Source: CAYOEZ01 sp964402955 | Lineage (GTDB): Bacteria > Chloroflexota > DTOL01 > DAOUCN01 | Direction: 5' to 3' | Assembly: GCA_964402955.1 (NCBI GenBank) | Contig: CAYOEZ010000041.1 | Coordinates: forward strand, 1 to 25,749 | Length of the DNA stretch: 25,749 nt | Shown here: piece by piece, positions 1 to 6,548 of the stretch | Position numbering within the stretch: the stretch's first letter is position 1 | Layout of the letters: each line of letters starts with the position of its first letter | Notes under the pieces: generated by a model | Told to the model about the DNA's origin: nothing | The model's database searches: none | What the model saw: the letters and a program-made list of their open reading frames with translations, nothing else | Made by a program: the position numbers and the translations under genes

Positions 1-214
1 CCGCCCGCAATCGCCGGCAGACCTCCAGGCCATCGAGGCCAGGAAGCATAACATCAAGCACGACCACATCAGGCAGACGATCGCGCGCGATGACCAGCGC
101 CTCTTCGCCATCGGCAGCCAGGTCAACATCATAGCCGGCGAATGATAGCCCGCGCCGCATCAGGCTGAGCATTTTGGGATCATCATCAACGACCAGAACC
201 CGTTGAGGAGGCAT
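1..214 (-). CDS. Response regulator receiver domain, OmpR-like (3' part outside window)
   Basis: Only the first 71 codons are present; the gene runs off the left edge. The translation begins MPPQRVLVVDDDPKM and has the CheY-like receiver layout: an acidic cluster (VDDD) after the first strand, then VVVLDVMLPGLDG, whose first Asp is the expected phospho-acceptor. The LPGLDGLEVCRRLR stretch is typical of OmpR/PhoB-family regulators, but the DNA-binding half is not visible, so the output type is inferred. The ATG at 212-214 follows an AGGAG-like site at ordinary spacing. It begins five bases after the vapC stop, so it is probably transcribed with the toxin-antitoxin pair. A partner histidine kinase, if any, would lie outside the window. 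Confidence 0.85.
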   Translation of the reverse strand, partial: MPPQRVLVVDDDPKMLSLMRRGLSFAGYDVDLAADGEEALVIARDRLPDVVVLDVMLPGLDGLEVCRRLRA

Positions 215-219
215 GGCTC

Positions 220-636
220 CTACTCCCCCAGCCCGTGCACCCACAGCAACGCCGCATGCACGCGTTCATATAGCTTCCTGTCCCCGGTCCAGAACTCACA
301 ACCCTCGGCCTCAGCGACAGCCAAATAGTGCGCATCGTACGGCGCAGGCAAGCCAAGCCGCAGCGCAAGCATGTACACCCGCTCGTGATCCGGCGTCAGC
401 AGCGTCACTGGGAAACGCAAGAACTGCGCCAGCGTCGGCAATCCCTCTTCCGGCTGCACGCGTCCCCGCCCCACCGCCTCGAAAACGATAGACACCGCCT
501 CATAGCGCCACAGGTCAGGCGCAATCAGGGTGTCGCCGCGGCGAAGCCACCCTTCAGCCAGGGCCTGAGCCTGCGCTGATCGCTCCTCAGGAAGCAAGAC
601 CGCGGCCACCAGGCTCGCGTCAACACAGACTCTCAT
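220..636 (-). CDS. vapC: VapC-like PIN-domain toxin ribonuclease
   Basis: A 138-residue single-domain PIN protein, the usual VapC length. VapC toxins are metal-dependent RNases that cut tRNA, rRNA or mRNA when freed from their antitoxin. The conserved acidic residues are visible: Asp6 in MRVCVDAS, Glu46 in WRYEAVS, Asp near residue 101 in PYDAHYLAVAE and Asp near residue 118 in FWTGDRKLY. Its ATG overlaps the antitoxin stop codon (ATGA), the classic translational coupling of toxin-antitoxin operons. The response-regulator gene follows five bases downstream, which is unusual for a vapBC locus. The family call is secure; the RNA target cannot be read from sequence. Confidence 0.9.
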   Translation of the reverse strand: MRVCVDASLVAAVLLPEERSAQAQALAEGWLRRGDTLIAPDLWRYEAVSIVFEAVGRGRVQPEEGLPTLAQFLRFPVTLLTPDHERVYMLALRLGLPAPYDAHYLAVAEAEGCEFWTGDRKLYERVHAALLWVHGLGE

Positions 637-947
637 TCAAGTCCCTCTGCGCGAGCCTCGCGCAAGAGATCAGCGGCAGGAGGCAACGCTTGCCCGCCCA
701 GCTTGTCGAGCCACCAGGCACGCAGCTTGCGCGCCTCGGCGAAGTACTCATCGATCTCTTTCTGCCGGTTTTTCTGAGCGGCTTCGGTCTCCATTGTTTC
801 CAACCGCGCCAGATCAGCAACGCTGACAATTGCCGCCATGGGCTTTCCCCGCCGTTCCACCAGAACCCGCTGCTTCGTGTAGGCGACAGTCTCCATCAAC
901 TCGCTGAACTTGTTCTTCGCTTCCAGTGCGCCTATCCTGATTGTCAT
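633..947 (-). CDS. Phd/YefM-type antitoxin paired with VapC
   Basis: A protein of about 104 residues starting MTIRIGALEAKNKFSELM, the Phd/YefM DNA-binding N-terminus (strand, then the AKNxFSELL-like helix), followed by VLVERRGKPMAAIVSV. The C-terminal half is charged and helical and would wrap the toxin. An ATG four codons upstream (957-959) is possible, but the GGAGG at suitable distance fits the ATG at 945-947. Such antitoxins neutralise the PIN toxin and repress their own operon together with it. A perfect palindrome lies just upstream of the start and overlaps the predicted transcription start, which fits autoregulation. Phd-type antitoxins with PIN toxins are common in Chloroflexota and Cyanobacteria. 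Confidence 0.88.
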   Translation of the reverse strand: MTIRIGALEAKNKFSELMETVAYTKQRVLVERRGKPMAAIVSVADLARLETMETEAAQKNRQKEIDEYFAEARKLRAWWLDKLGGQALPPAADLLREARAEGLE

Positions 948-957
948 GAGCCCCTCC

Positions 958-978
958 AACTGGCTGTAACAGCCAGTT
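958..978. promoter_or_regulatory. Palindromic operator of the toxin-antitoxin operon
   Basis: AACTGGCTG-TAA-CAGCCAGTT is a perfect inverted repeat with 9-base arms and a 3-base centre. It ends 10 bases before the antitoxin ATG and covers the expected transcription start of the promoter at 981-1009. This is where Phd/VapB-type antitoxins usually bind their operators. Binding is inferred. Confidence 0.65.
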
Positions 979-980
979 CA

Positions 981-1009
981 ATCATAGCACACGGAGCGAA
1001 CCACGTCAA
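981..1009 (-). promoter_or_regulatory. Sigma-70 type promoter of the toxin-antitoxin operon
   Basis: On the minus strand TTGACG (1004-1009) and TATGAT (981-986) are separated by exactly 17 bases. The -35 element overlaps the stop codon of the upstream DUF92 gene, so the toxin-antitoxin operon can be transcribed independently of the genes before it. Confidence 0.65.
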
Positions 1010-1842
1010 GCCCAGAGCAGATAGGCCCAGAGCGCATAAGCAATGACGCTGCCCACGACCGAGCAGAGGAAGTTCACCCACTCGTTGTCGAGCCAGGCCC
1101 AGCCGTGTATCAAACGCGTGCGCTCGCCGCAGGTATGGATGCGCTTCTCTGTTTCCTTCTGGTCGCGCTCACACCAGTAGATGCCCTGCACGGTCGCCCC
1201 CAACAGGCTATCAACCAGCGCCCCGCCCAGCCCACCGGCCAGGCCGACCACGGGCAGCCACAGTAGTCGCTCCACAGGCAGCGCCCCATCCAGATGGCTA
1301 AGCAAGGCCGCCAGGCAGCCGATGAACAGCGCGCCGCCCGCCGCCGCCGCCGTTCCCCACAGCGAGATCGCGCCAGATGTTCCAACCACCGCCGGTTTGA
1401 GGCTCGTGATGAGGCGCGGGGGATGTGGACTCAGCACGCCAAGCTCGGTAGCCCAGGTATCTGCATTGACGGCCGCCATGGCGCCCACAAACGCCGCAAA
1501 GAGCGGCCAGCGCTCGGGCGACAGCGCGGCGAGGACGGCAATGAACGCTCCCCAGCCGCCGTTGGCCAACGCCTGGCTCAGGTCGCGCCGGCCCGTCTTG
1601 GCAAACGTCTCGGCCAGCCCCGACTTGCGCGCCTTGCGGAAATGCGACAACCCGCTCGACGAGACGAAGAAGGCGATGAGCAGCAGACCCCACGCCCAAC
1701 CGCCCAGGCCAAAGATGAGCGTTCCGGTAACGATGGCGCCCGCTACCCCGCTCGGAGACAGTGATTGCGCACGAAAGGCAACGGAGGCGATCAGCAGACT
1801 CAAAACAAAACCCAGGACGACGTTGGTCAGGTTAGCGGTCAC
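1006..1842 (-). CDS. DUF92 family integral membrane protein (TIGR00297/VTE6-like)
   Basis: About 278 residues, strongly hydrophobic, with the DUF92 hallmark motif NADTWATELG near the middle and GLGGALVDSLLGATVQG toward the C-terminus. Plant and cyanobacterial DUF92 members include VTE6, a phytyl-phosphate kinase of tocopherol and phylloquinone salvage. In heterotrophic bacteria the substrate is unknown, so a polyprenyl or phytyl phosphate kinase role is family-based inference. Two starts are possible: ATG at 1873-1875 with no visible ribosome site, or GTG at 1840-1842 preceded by AAGGA at eight bases, which is used here. It lies about 60 bases downstream of the PH-domain gene on the same strand and may share its transcript. 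Confidence 0.8.
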   Translation of the reverse strand: MTANLTNVVLGFVLSLLIASVAFRAQSLSPSGVAGAIVTGTLIFGLGGWAWGLLLIAFFVSSSGLSHFRKARKSGLAETFAKTGRRDLSQALANGGWGAFIAVLAALSPERWPLFAAFVGAMAAVNADTWATELGVLSPHPPRLITSLKPAVVGTSGAISLWGTAAAAGGALFIGCLAALLSHLDGALPVERLLWLPVVGLAGGLGGALVDSLLGATVQGIYWCERDQKETEKRIHTCGERTRLIHGWAWLDNEWVNFLCSVVGSVIAYALWAYLLWA

Positions 1843-1903
1843 GGTTGGCGTCCTTCTTGCGTTTTCGCCAGGCATGGTCTATACTTGCACCTGCCCGTCC
1901 CGG

Positions 1904-3061
1904 TCACTGCGCCGGCGCTGTGGGCGGCGGGGGTGTTCCCTGCTGTGTTTGCAGAATCTGAGCGACGACAGCCTCAATTTCACGACGACGCGAATCTTGT
2001 TCGGCCTGCTTCCTGCCGCTACGCACGTCATCGAGGCGGCGGTTGATCTCCTCAGCCACCGCTGTGGGATGCTCAACCGTTTTGAACAGGAAGTTTTCAG
2101 CCTTGCCTGCCGTTTCGACAAACACATCACCCATGTCAAGCAACTTCGAGCCGAAGTTCGGTACATTCACCGTGACGTTCTGAATCTGCTCCAGAAGCGC
2201 CTCGCGGCGGTCTTCCTTGATCAGAGGAATGCGCACGATATCGATGATGCGATTAGCGGTCAGGATATAGACATCGTTGACCCAGTTGACATACTGATAG
2301 AGAAGGACAGGCAGCAGCAAGATCAGCGCCAGCATTGGTACGAGCCAATTCAGCACAGCCGACGCCACAAGCGCAGCCATGATCAGGACAGTCGTAAAGC
2401 CAACAGCCTGCACCAGGATATACCAGTGCTTGTGGTAGAGGATACTGCCGTCAGGTTTCGTCTGCGGAGCAAAGGGAAAGATCATGTTCAGCACGTCGCT
2501 CAGACGGTTGATTAGCGGCGGCTCCTGCTCCGGCGGCATGGGAATGCCACGAAGCTGAAACAGAAGGCGCTGAATGGAGCGCGGCTCATGGACGTTATCG
2601 AACTCGATCTTGCCGACCTGTGCGGCGGTCTCAATCACCACTGTGCCATAGTTCATTAGATTTGCCAGAGGATCAGGTAGAACCACCGCCACATTCTGTA
2701 TCTGCTGGATGCCTGCAGAGATAACATTCTGGCTGATCCAAAAACGCTGCTCCGAGCGGATCACGCGCCTGGTCGTAATGTGGAATGAGTCGTTGCTCCA
2801 ATCGTAGATGGTCAGGCCAATCCACCCCGCCATAGGCAAGGCCAGAATGAGAAGCGCAATGAGCGAGGTCCGCACGAGAGCAGATGCCTGCGCGGGGTCA
2901 CTGCCAAAGCCAAGGAGAGCCACGAGGATGATCACAATGGGTACCAGCAGCACGGCGCACGGCGGCAGAATACGCCAGAAGACGACAATGCCATGTCGCC
3001 GCAGGTCACGCACGACGGTTTCTTCTGCTTCCAGCCTCACCGGCACGGATCGCTGAAACAT
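1904..3061 (-). CDS. Membrane protein with two bacterial PH (bPH2/DUF304-like) domains
   Basis: About 385 residues built as a tandem duplication. Two transmembrane helices (about 25-50 and 60-88) are followed by a PH-like domain with ITTRRVIRSEQRFWISQNVISAGIQQIQNV-type sequence (read as separate short motifs ITTRRVIRSE and IQQIQNV). A second helix pair (about 215-260) is followed by a second PH-like domain with YILTANRIIDIVR and LLEQIQNVTVNVPNFG. The tail is charged and then proline-rich. Such bPH proteins (YdbS/YdbT-like) are membrane proteins of unclear function, possibly in envelope homeostasis. The ATG at 3059-3061 has GGAGG ten bases upstream; a GTG three codons earlier sits too close to that site. 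It is divergent from the glycosyltransferase gene with one base between start codons. Confidence 0.8.
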   Translation of the reverse strand: MFQRSVPVRLEAEETVVRDLRRHGIVVFWRILPPCAVLLVPIVIILVALLGFGSDPAQASALVRTSLIALLILALPMAGWIGLTIYDWSNDSFHITTRRVIRSEQRFWISQNVISAGIQQIQNVAVVLPDPLANLMNYGTVVIETAAQVGKIEFDNVHEPRSIQRLLFQLRGIPMPPEQEPPLINRLSDVLNMIFPFAPQTKPDGSILYHKHWYILVQAVGFTTVLIMAALVASAVLNWLVPMLALILLLPVLLYQYVNWVNDVYILTANRIIDIVRIPLIKEDRREALLEQIQNVTVNVPNFGSKLLDMGDVFVETAGKAENFLFKTVEHPTAVAEEINRRLDDVRSGRKQAEQDSRRREIEAVVAQILQTQQGTPPPPTAPAQ

Positions 3062-3062
3062 A

Positions 3063-5501
3063 ATGATCACGCCTCCATCGCGTTCTATTTTACCACAGAT
3101 ACAACAACAAAGAAAGCCAGTCGTGTTGCTCTGGCTCCTGGCGCTGGCCGGGCTAATTCTCTATGCCGCGTTCACAGCCCACCTTAGCCTCTTGGCCCTC
3201 GCTGATCCCTATCAACTAGACTACGGCGAGGGCTTAGTGTTGCACCAGGCGCAGCTGCTGGCTCAGGGACAGAGCATCTACAAGGGTATCGACAGCTATC
3301 CCTATATCTTTTCCAACTACCCTCCCCTCTTTCAGTCCCTCGTCAGCCCGCTGGCGTCGCTGCTCGGCCCGTCGTTCCTGCCTGGCCGTTTGCTTACCAT
3401 CCTCGCGACCTGTGGTCTTGCGCTGATCCTCTATTCTATCGTGCGGCGCTGCGGCGGCCGCACCTTGCCGGCTGCCATCGCCAGCTTGCTTTTCGTGGGC
3501 TCGCCCTACATCTACCACTGGGCGCCGCTCTTCCGCATCGACCTGCCCGCACTCTTGCTGAGCACGTTGGGCATTCTTGTCCTCTGGAGAGCGACGAGAG
3601 CCTGCCCCGCTGTATCGGGCACTCCTGTCGTCGCAACGCCGCGACGACAGGAGTCGTCGCTCTCCACACCGCGACCGCAATCCATCTATCTCGCTGCGTT
3701 GCTCTTCGTCCTCAGCCTCTACACTAAGCAATCTTATATCGCCGCTCCTGCCGCGGGCATTTTGTTCCTGGCGCTGCGCAACCGTAAGGAAGCGGCCCGT
3801 TTGCTGTTGTCCATGGTGGTATTCGGCCTCGTTCCCTTCGCCGTCATTCAGGTCATCACAAACGGCGCCTTCGCCTTTGGTCTCTTCACCGCCAACGTGA
3901 ACACCTTCAGCCTTGCCTTGCTCGCCGGCCAGGTGTGCGATTTCGTCGCTACCTTTGCCGTCATCATTGCCCTCGCAGCAGCCGCGGCGTGGCCCGCCAT
4001 TGCCCGCTCTCTCCGTCTTCCCGGCCCCCCCTCCCCCCATCTCTCCCTCTCCCTTCTCGACTGCTATCTGATGGCTGCGCTGGCGACGATCCTGCTGGCG
4101 GGGAAAGTAGGAGCATGGGAAAACTATTTCTTCGAAGCTCTTTTCATGCTCTGCGTTTACGCCGGACTGGGTATCGAGCGCCTCCTGAACGACAAGAACG
4201 CCGCCGTGCGCCTGTTTCTGCCGCTCTGCGTGATCGCCCAACTGACGCTGATGTGGCACGATCCGGGCATCGGGGTCAGAGTGGTACGCGAGGATGTCGA
4301 GGCCAACCGTGCCCTGGCGCCGCTGATTGCCCGCCAAGACGGCATGATTCTGTCCGAAGACCTGGGGCTTCTACTCGTCAACAACAAAGAGATACCCTAT
4401 TTCTCCTTCCAATACGCACAGCTTGCCGAGATGGGCCGCTGGGATCAGAAGTGGGAGCTAGACAACCTGCGCGACGGGTTTTTCTCTCTGGTGATCCTGG
4501 AGAAGGGCACACGCGAAGACCCGGACAAATACCAACGCTTCACGCGCCAGGTGCTCTCAGCCGTCGATACGGAGTACGGGTTGGCAGGCGAGGTGGGCAA
4601 ATATCGTGTTTACTCGCCGCTGCCCATGCTGCGCCCGATGGACGTTAACTTTGGGGGGCAGATCGCACTGCTGGGCTACCGGCTGGACGCGCCTGCGCCG
4701 CAAACGGGCCGGATAACCATACCAGCCCCCGTCGCCGCCTTGCCTGTGCTCAATCCCTACCCGGCGAAGCTACGCCTGACATTACTCTGGCAAGCTCGCG
4801 CTGCGCTGGCGAAAAGCTACAAAGTCTTTGTGCACCTGGAGGACGCAGATGGTGTGCGGCGCGCCCAGAGCGACGCCGTGCCCTTCTTCGGCCTCTACCC
4901 GACGCAACGCTGGGCCGAGGGCGAGATCGTGCGCGACTACGTCGACATCGCGCTGCCTCCGGGCCTGGCCCCCGGGCGCTACAGCGTGCGTTTGGGCCTC
5001 TATGACCCGGCCAGCGGCCAACGATTGGCTCTGGCCGGCGGCGATAGCCTCTACCTGGCATCGCTGTGGCTGGGACAGCCTGCGCCCGTCGCGCCGCCAA
5101 CGACCGGCGCCGCCTTCAGCTTTAGCGGCGGTATCACCCTGACCGGCTACGACCTGCCCGTGGCGCGCCTCGCTGCGGGTATGCCATTGACGGTCACCCT
5201 GCACTGGCAGACGAGCCAATACATCGATCGCAACTACACTGTCTTTGTCCACTTGGCCGCAGCGTCTGGTCCACCGCTGGCGCAAACCGATAGCCCCCCG
5301 CAGCAAGGCGCGTTGCCGACATCGGTCTGGAACCCGGGCGAAGAGATCAGCGACGTTCACACTCTATCTATCGCACGCGATCTGCCCGCGGGCGTCTATC
5401 GCCTGCTTGTGGGGCTATACGACCCGACGACAGCGCGGCGCGTGCCTCTGGCAGGCGGCGCAGATAGCGCGGTGCTGGGGGATATCCAGATCGTGCGCTG
5501 A
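3063..5501 (+). CDS. GT39/ArnT-like membrane glycosyltransferase with two C-terminal beta-sandwich repeats
   Basis: 812 residues. The N-terminal half is a multi-pass GT-C fold: a first helix at about 20-42, then the first extracytoplasmic loop with LDYGEG (Asp53, Glu56, matching the catalytic acidic position of GT39/ArnT enzymes) and SNYPPLFQ. These enzymes move sugars from polyprenyl-phosphate donors to acceptors outside the membrane. A soluble segment follows from about residue 410. Residues of about 525-665 and 670-812 are two copies of a beta-rich domain sharing the patterns YKVFVHL/YTVFVHL, YPTQRW/LPTSVW, GEIVRDY/GEEISDV and RLGLYDP/LVGLYDP. They may bind carbohydrate or the cell surface. 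The ATG has no strong ribosome site, and a GTG at codon 21 is an alternative. Acceptor and donor are unknown. Confidence 0.75.
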   Translation: MITPPSRSILPQIQQQRKPVVLLWLLALAGLILYAAFTAHLSLLALADPYQLDYGEGLVLHQAQLLAQGQSIYKGIDSYPYIFSNYPPLFQSLVSPLASLLGPSFLPGRLLTILATCGLALILYSIVRRCGGRTLPAAIASLLFVGSPYIYHWAPLFRIDLPALLLSTLGILVLWRATRACPAVSGTPVVATPRRQESSLSTPRPQSIYLAALLFVLSLYTKQSYIAAPAAGILFLALRNRKEAARLLLSMVVFGLVPFAVIQVITNGAFAFGLFTANVNTFSLALLAGQVCDFVATFAVIIALAAAAAWPAIARSLRLPGPPSPHLSLSLLDCYLMAALATILLAGKVGAWENYFFEALFMLCVYAGLGIERLLNDKNAAVRLFLPLCVIAQLTLMWHDPGIGVRVVREDVEANRALAPLIARQDGMILSEDLGLLLVNNKEIPYFSFQYAQLAEMGRWDQKWELDNLRDGFFSLVILEKGTREDPDKYQRFTRQVLSAVDTEYGLAGEVGKYRVYSPLPMLRPMDVNFGGQIALLGYRLDAPAPQTGRITIPAPVAALPVLNPYPAKLRLTLLWQARAALAKSYKVFVHLEDADGVRRAQSDAVPFFGLYPTQRWAEGEIVRDYVDIALPPGLAPGRYSVRLGLYDPASGQRLALAGGDSLYLASLWLGQPAPVAPPTTGAAFSFSGGITLTGYDLPVARLAAGMPLTVTLHWQTSQYIDRNYTVFVHLAAASGPPLAQTDSPPQQGALPTSVWNPGEEISDVHTLSIARDLPAGVYRLLVGLYDPTTARRVPLAGGADSAVLGDIQIVR
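3087..3095 (-). promoter_or_regulatory. Extended -10 promoter candidate for the PH-domain gene
   Basis: On the minus strand TGG-TAAAAT (TAAAAT at 3087-3092, TG element at 3093-3095) lies about 25 bases before the ATG. No good -35 is seen. The site is inside the first codons of the divergent glycosyltransferase gene. Confidence 0.4.
3586..3665. repeat. Nested palindromic repeat inserted in frame in the glycosyltransferase gene
   Basis: A perfect inner hairpin ACTCCTGTCGTCGC (3621-3634) / GCGACGACAGGAGT (3641-3654) with a 6-base loop is enclosed by GGAGAGCGACGA (3586-3597) / TCGTCGCTCTCC (3654-3665). The reading frame stays open and encodes residues of about 175-201, a Pro/Arg/Thr-rich stretch between two hydrophobic helices. 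It looks like a REP-like element that entered the gene without breaking it. Confidence 0.75.
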
Positions 5502-5612
5502 AAGACATGGGTGGCGCAGTGACGTCCGTGAACAAGAACAAACGCCGCAGAAAGCCCACGTTGGGGCTATCCTCCGGCGTTGCTTAACGATCACTCATGT
5601 AGCGCTACGCTG

Positions 5613-5783
5613 CTAGACAAACAGGGAAGCAAGAAGCGAGAGCAGGTCCCGCTTGCGCGGCTCCTCGGTGTCCGTTGTCGAATCGTCGCTTGTGCGCTTT
5701 GACGAATAAGATGCACGTAGCTCGCGCACCTTGTCGTTGTATGCTTGGCCTGGGAATGCCAGGTCTTCGTAACTGTACCCCAT
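5613..5783 (-). CDS. Small hypothetical protein
   Basis: A 56-residue ORF beginning MGYSYEDLAFPGQ and ending in a hydrophobic SLLASLFV tail after a Ser/Thr/Asp-rich and then basic middle. The ATG at 5781-5783 is preceded by AAGAGGAAAAGGAAA, a plausible ribosome site; an ATG twelve codons upstream has none. It is not recognised as any family. No -35/-10 pair directly precedes it, although a TATAAT lies about 110 bases upstream. It could be a chance ORF; the ribosome site is the main argument for coding. Confidence 0.4.
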   Translation of the reverse strand: MGYSYEDLAFPGQAYNDKVRELRASYSSKRTSDDSTTDTEEPRKRDLLSLLASLFV

Positions 5784-5888
5784 TTTCCTTTTCCTCTTGT
5801 GACGGTCAGGGTTCATCATGTGTGCGACTGGGCCTTTCTCATGCCTGACTCAGTATGTTGTCCCGCCGTAGTATTCGTTACTAAACGC

Positions 5889-5894
5889 ATTATA
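5889..5894 (-). promoter_or_regulatory. Possible -10 element for the small ORF
   Basis: TATAAT on the minus strand in an AT-rich patch, about 106 bases before the small ORF. No good -35 at 16-18 bases was found, so this is weak. Confidence 0.25.
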
Positions 5895-5982
5895 TACGGT
5901 GTATGTTAACAAATTGTGAACAAGTCGTAACACTCTCGTTAAGGATTGGCTGCAGGGAGCAAAGCGCGTGCCACATTGCCCG

Positions 5983-6129
5983 TGAATGAGCGTCGTCTTT
6001 CTTGATTGTGTAGGGCGCGGCCTCTTCCGCGCCAGAATGGGGGCCGTCTGGCCGCCTAGACGGCGCAAGGGAGCGCCTTACTGCACAGTTTGGCCAAGCC
6101 GGCGCTGTCTCCAGAAAAGATGACGCTGA
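5983..6129. repeat. MITE-like palindromic element, copy 1, with 11-bp flanking direct repeats
   Basis: It has imperfect terminal inverted repeats (TGAGCGTCGTCTTTC from 5987; mirrored by GAAAAGATGACGCTGA ending at 6129). Its inside closely matches the element at 7990-8142 in the same orientation: the stretch 6059-6079 equals 8067-8087, and TGTAGGGCGCGG and CGCGCCAGAATGGGG are shared. It is flanked by the direct repeat CACATTGCCCG at 5972-5982 and 6130-6140, as expected of a target-site duplication. It has no coding capacity. Confidence 0.75.
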
Positions 6130-6148
6130 CACATTGCCCGAATTGCCC

Positions 6149-6177
6149 TTGACTTTCGCAATCGCCTGTGCTATATT
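6149..6177 (+). promoter_or_regulatory. Promoter of the T-box leader and trpB2
   Basis: TTGACT (6149-6154) and TATATT (6172-6177) with a 17-base spacer. It starts nine bases after the flanking repeat of the palindromic element. The predicted start near 6184 gives a leader of about 365 bases. Confidence 0.75.
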
Positions 6178-6183
6178 GTGGGC

Positions 6184-6503
6184 GAACTGAATACGAGAAC
6201 AGACTAGGAACAGGACAAGTACCCGTCAGGGATGGCTCAGAGAGTCGGCGCCTGGTGCGAGCCGATGCCATGACCAGCGGCGAATGGCCCTGGGAGTCGC
6301 GACCCGAACGGCTGGCGACAGCCAAGTAGGAATCGCCGGAGCAGCCACCGTTATCACGGCGTCAGGTATCATGGACGGCCAATGTCGGCCTCCCGTACCT
6401 GTCAAAGAGTCCGAGCTATGACAGCTCGGGAATTTAGGGTGGCACCACGAGAAATCGAAAGCCCCTCGTCCCTTATTGATCTTCTAAGGACGTGGGGCTT
6501 TCC
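6184..6503 (+). ncRNA. T-box riboswitch, tryptophan-specific (UGG specifier)
   Basis: The conserved T-box sequence AGGGTGGCACCACGAG is at 6436-6451, followed by a strong terminator hairpin. Upstream, the Stem I region has AGAGAG (6241-6246) and the typical GAA-codon-CCCTGGGAG arrangement with TGG at 6287-6289 as the specifier, matching the Trp anticodon. The bulge bases TGGC (6440-6443) would pair with GCCA, the 3' end of a tRNA with discriminator G73, as bacterial tRNA-Trp has. Uncharged tRNA-Trp should stabilise the antiterminator and switch on the downstream gene. T-boxes are known in Chloroflexota. The assignment is strong; the detailed fold was not computed. Confidence 0.93.
6457..6502 (+). 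terminator. T-box attenuator terminator hairpin
   Basis: GAAAGCCCC (6457-6465) pairs with GGGGCTTTC (6494-6502), and the stem continues through CGTCC/GGACG with one mismatch and one bulge. The downstream T-tract is weak (CCTATTTCT). A GTG at 6492 lies in this hairpin and is not the translation start. Confidence 0.8.
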
Positions 6504-6548
6504 TATTTCTGGGCGCTAGCCGCCCTACATTCCGTAAGGAGGAACAAC

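Larger units (their letters stand above)
5502..6148. other. Intergenic stretch with one small ORF and one palindromic element
   Basis: After the glycosyltransferase stop, 5502-5612 shows nothing recognisable. A small minus-strand ORF fills 5613-5783. The 5784-5970 part is AT-richer than its surroundings and has a -10-like TATAAT on the minus strand. A MITE-like element occupies 5983-6129, and the T-box promoter begins at 6149. Confidence 0.6.

Noticed and set aside
1181..2515. Long plus-strand ORF of 444 codons
   Set aside because: It runs antisense across the DUF92 and PH-domain genes, has biased low-complexity translation and no recognisable domain; it is a high-GC shadow frame.
3234..4337. 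Minus-strand ORF of 367 codons
   Set aside because: It is antisense to the glycosyltransferase gene, with Gln/Glu/Arg-rich sequence lacking motifs.
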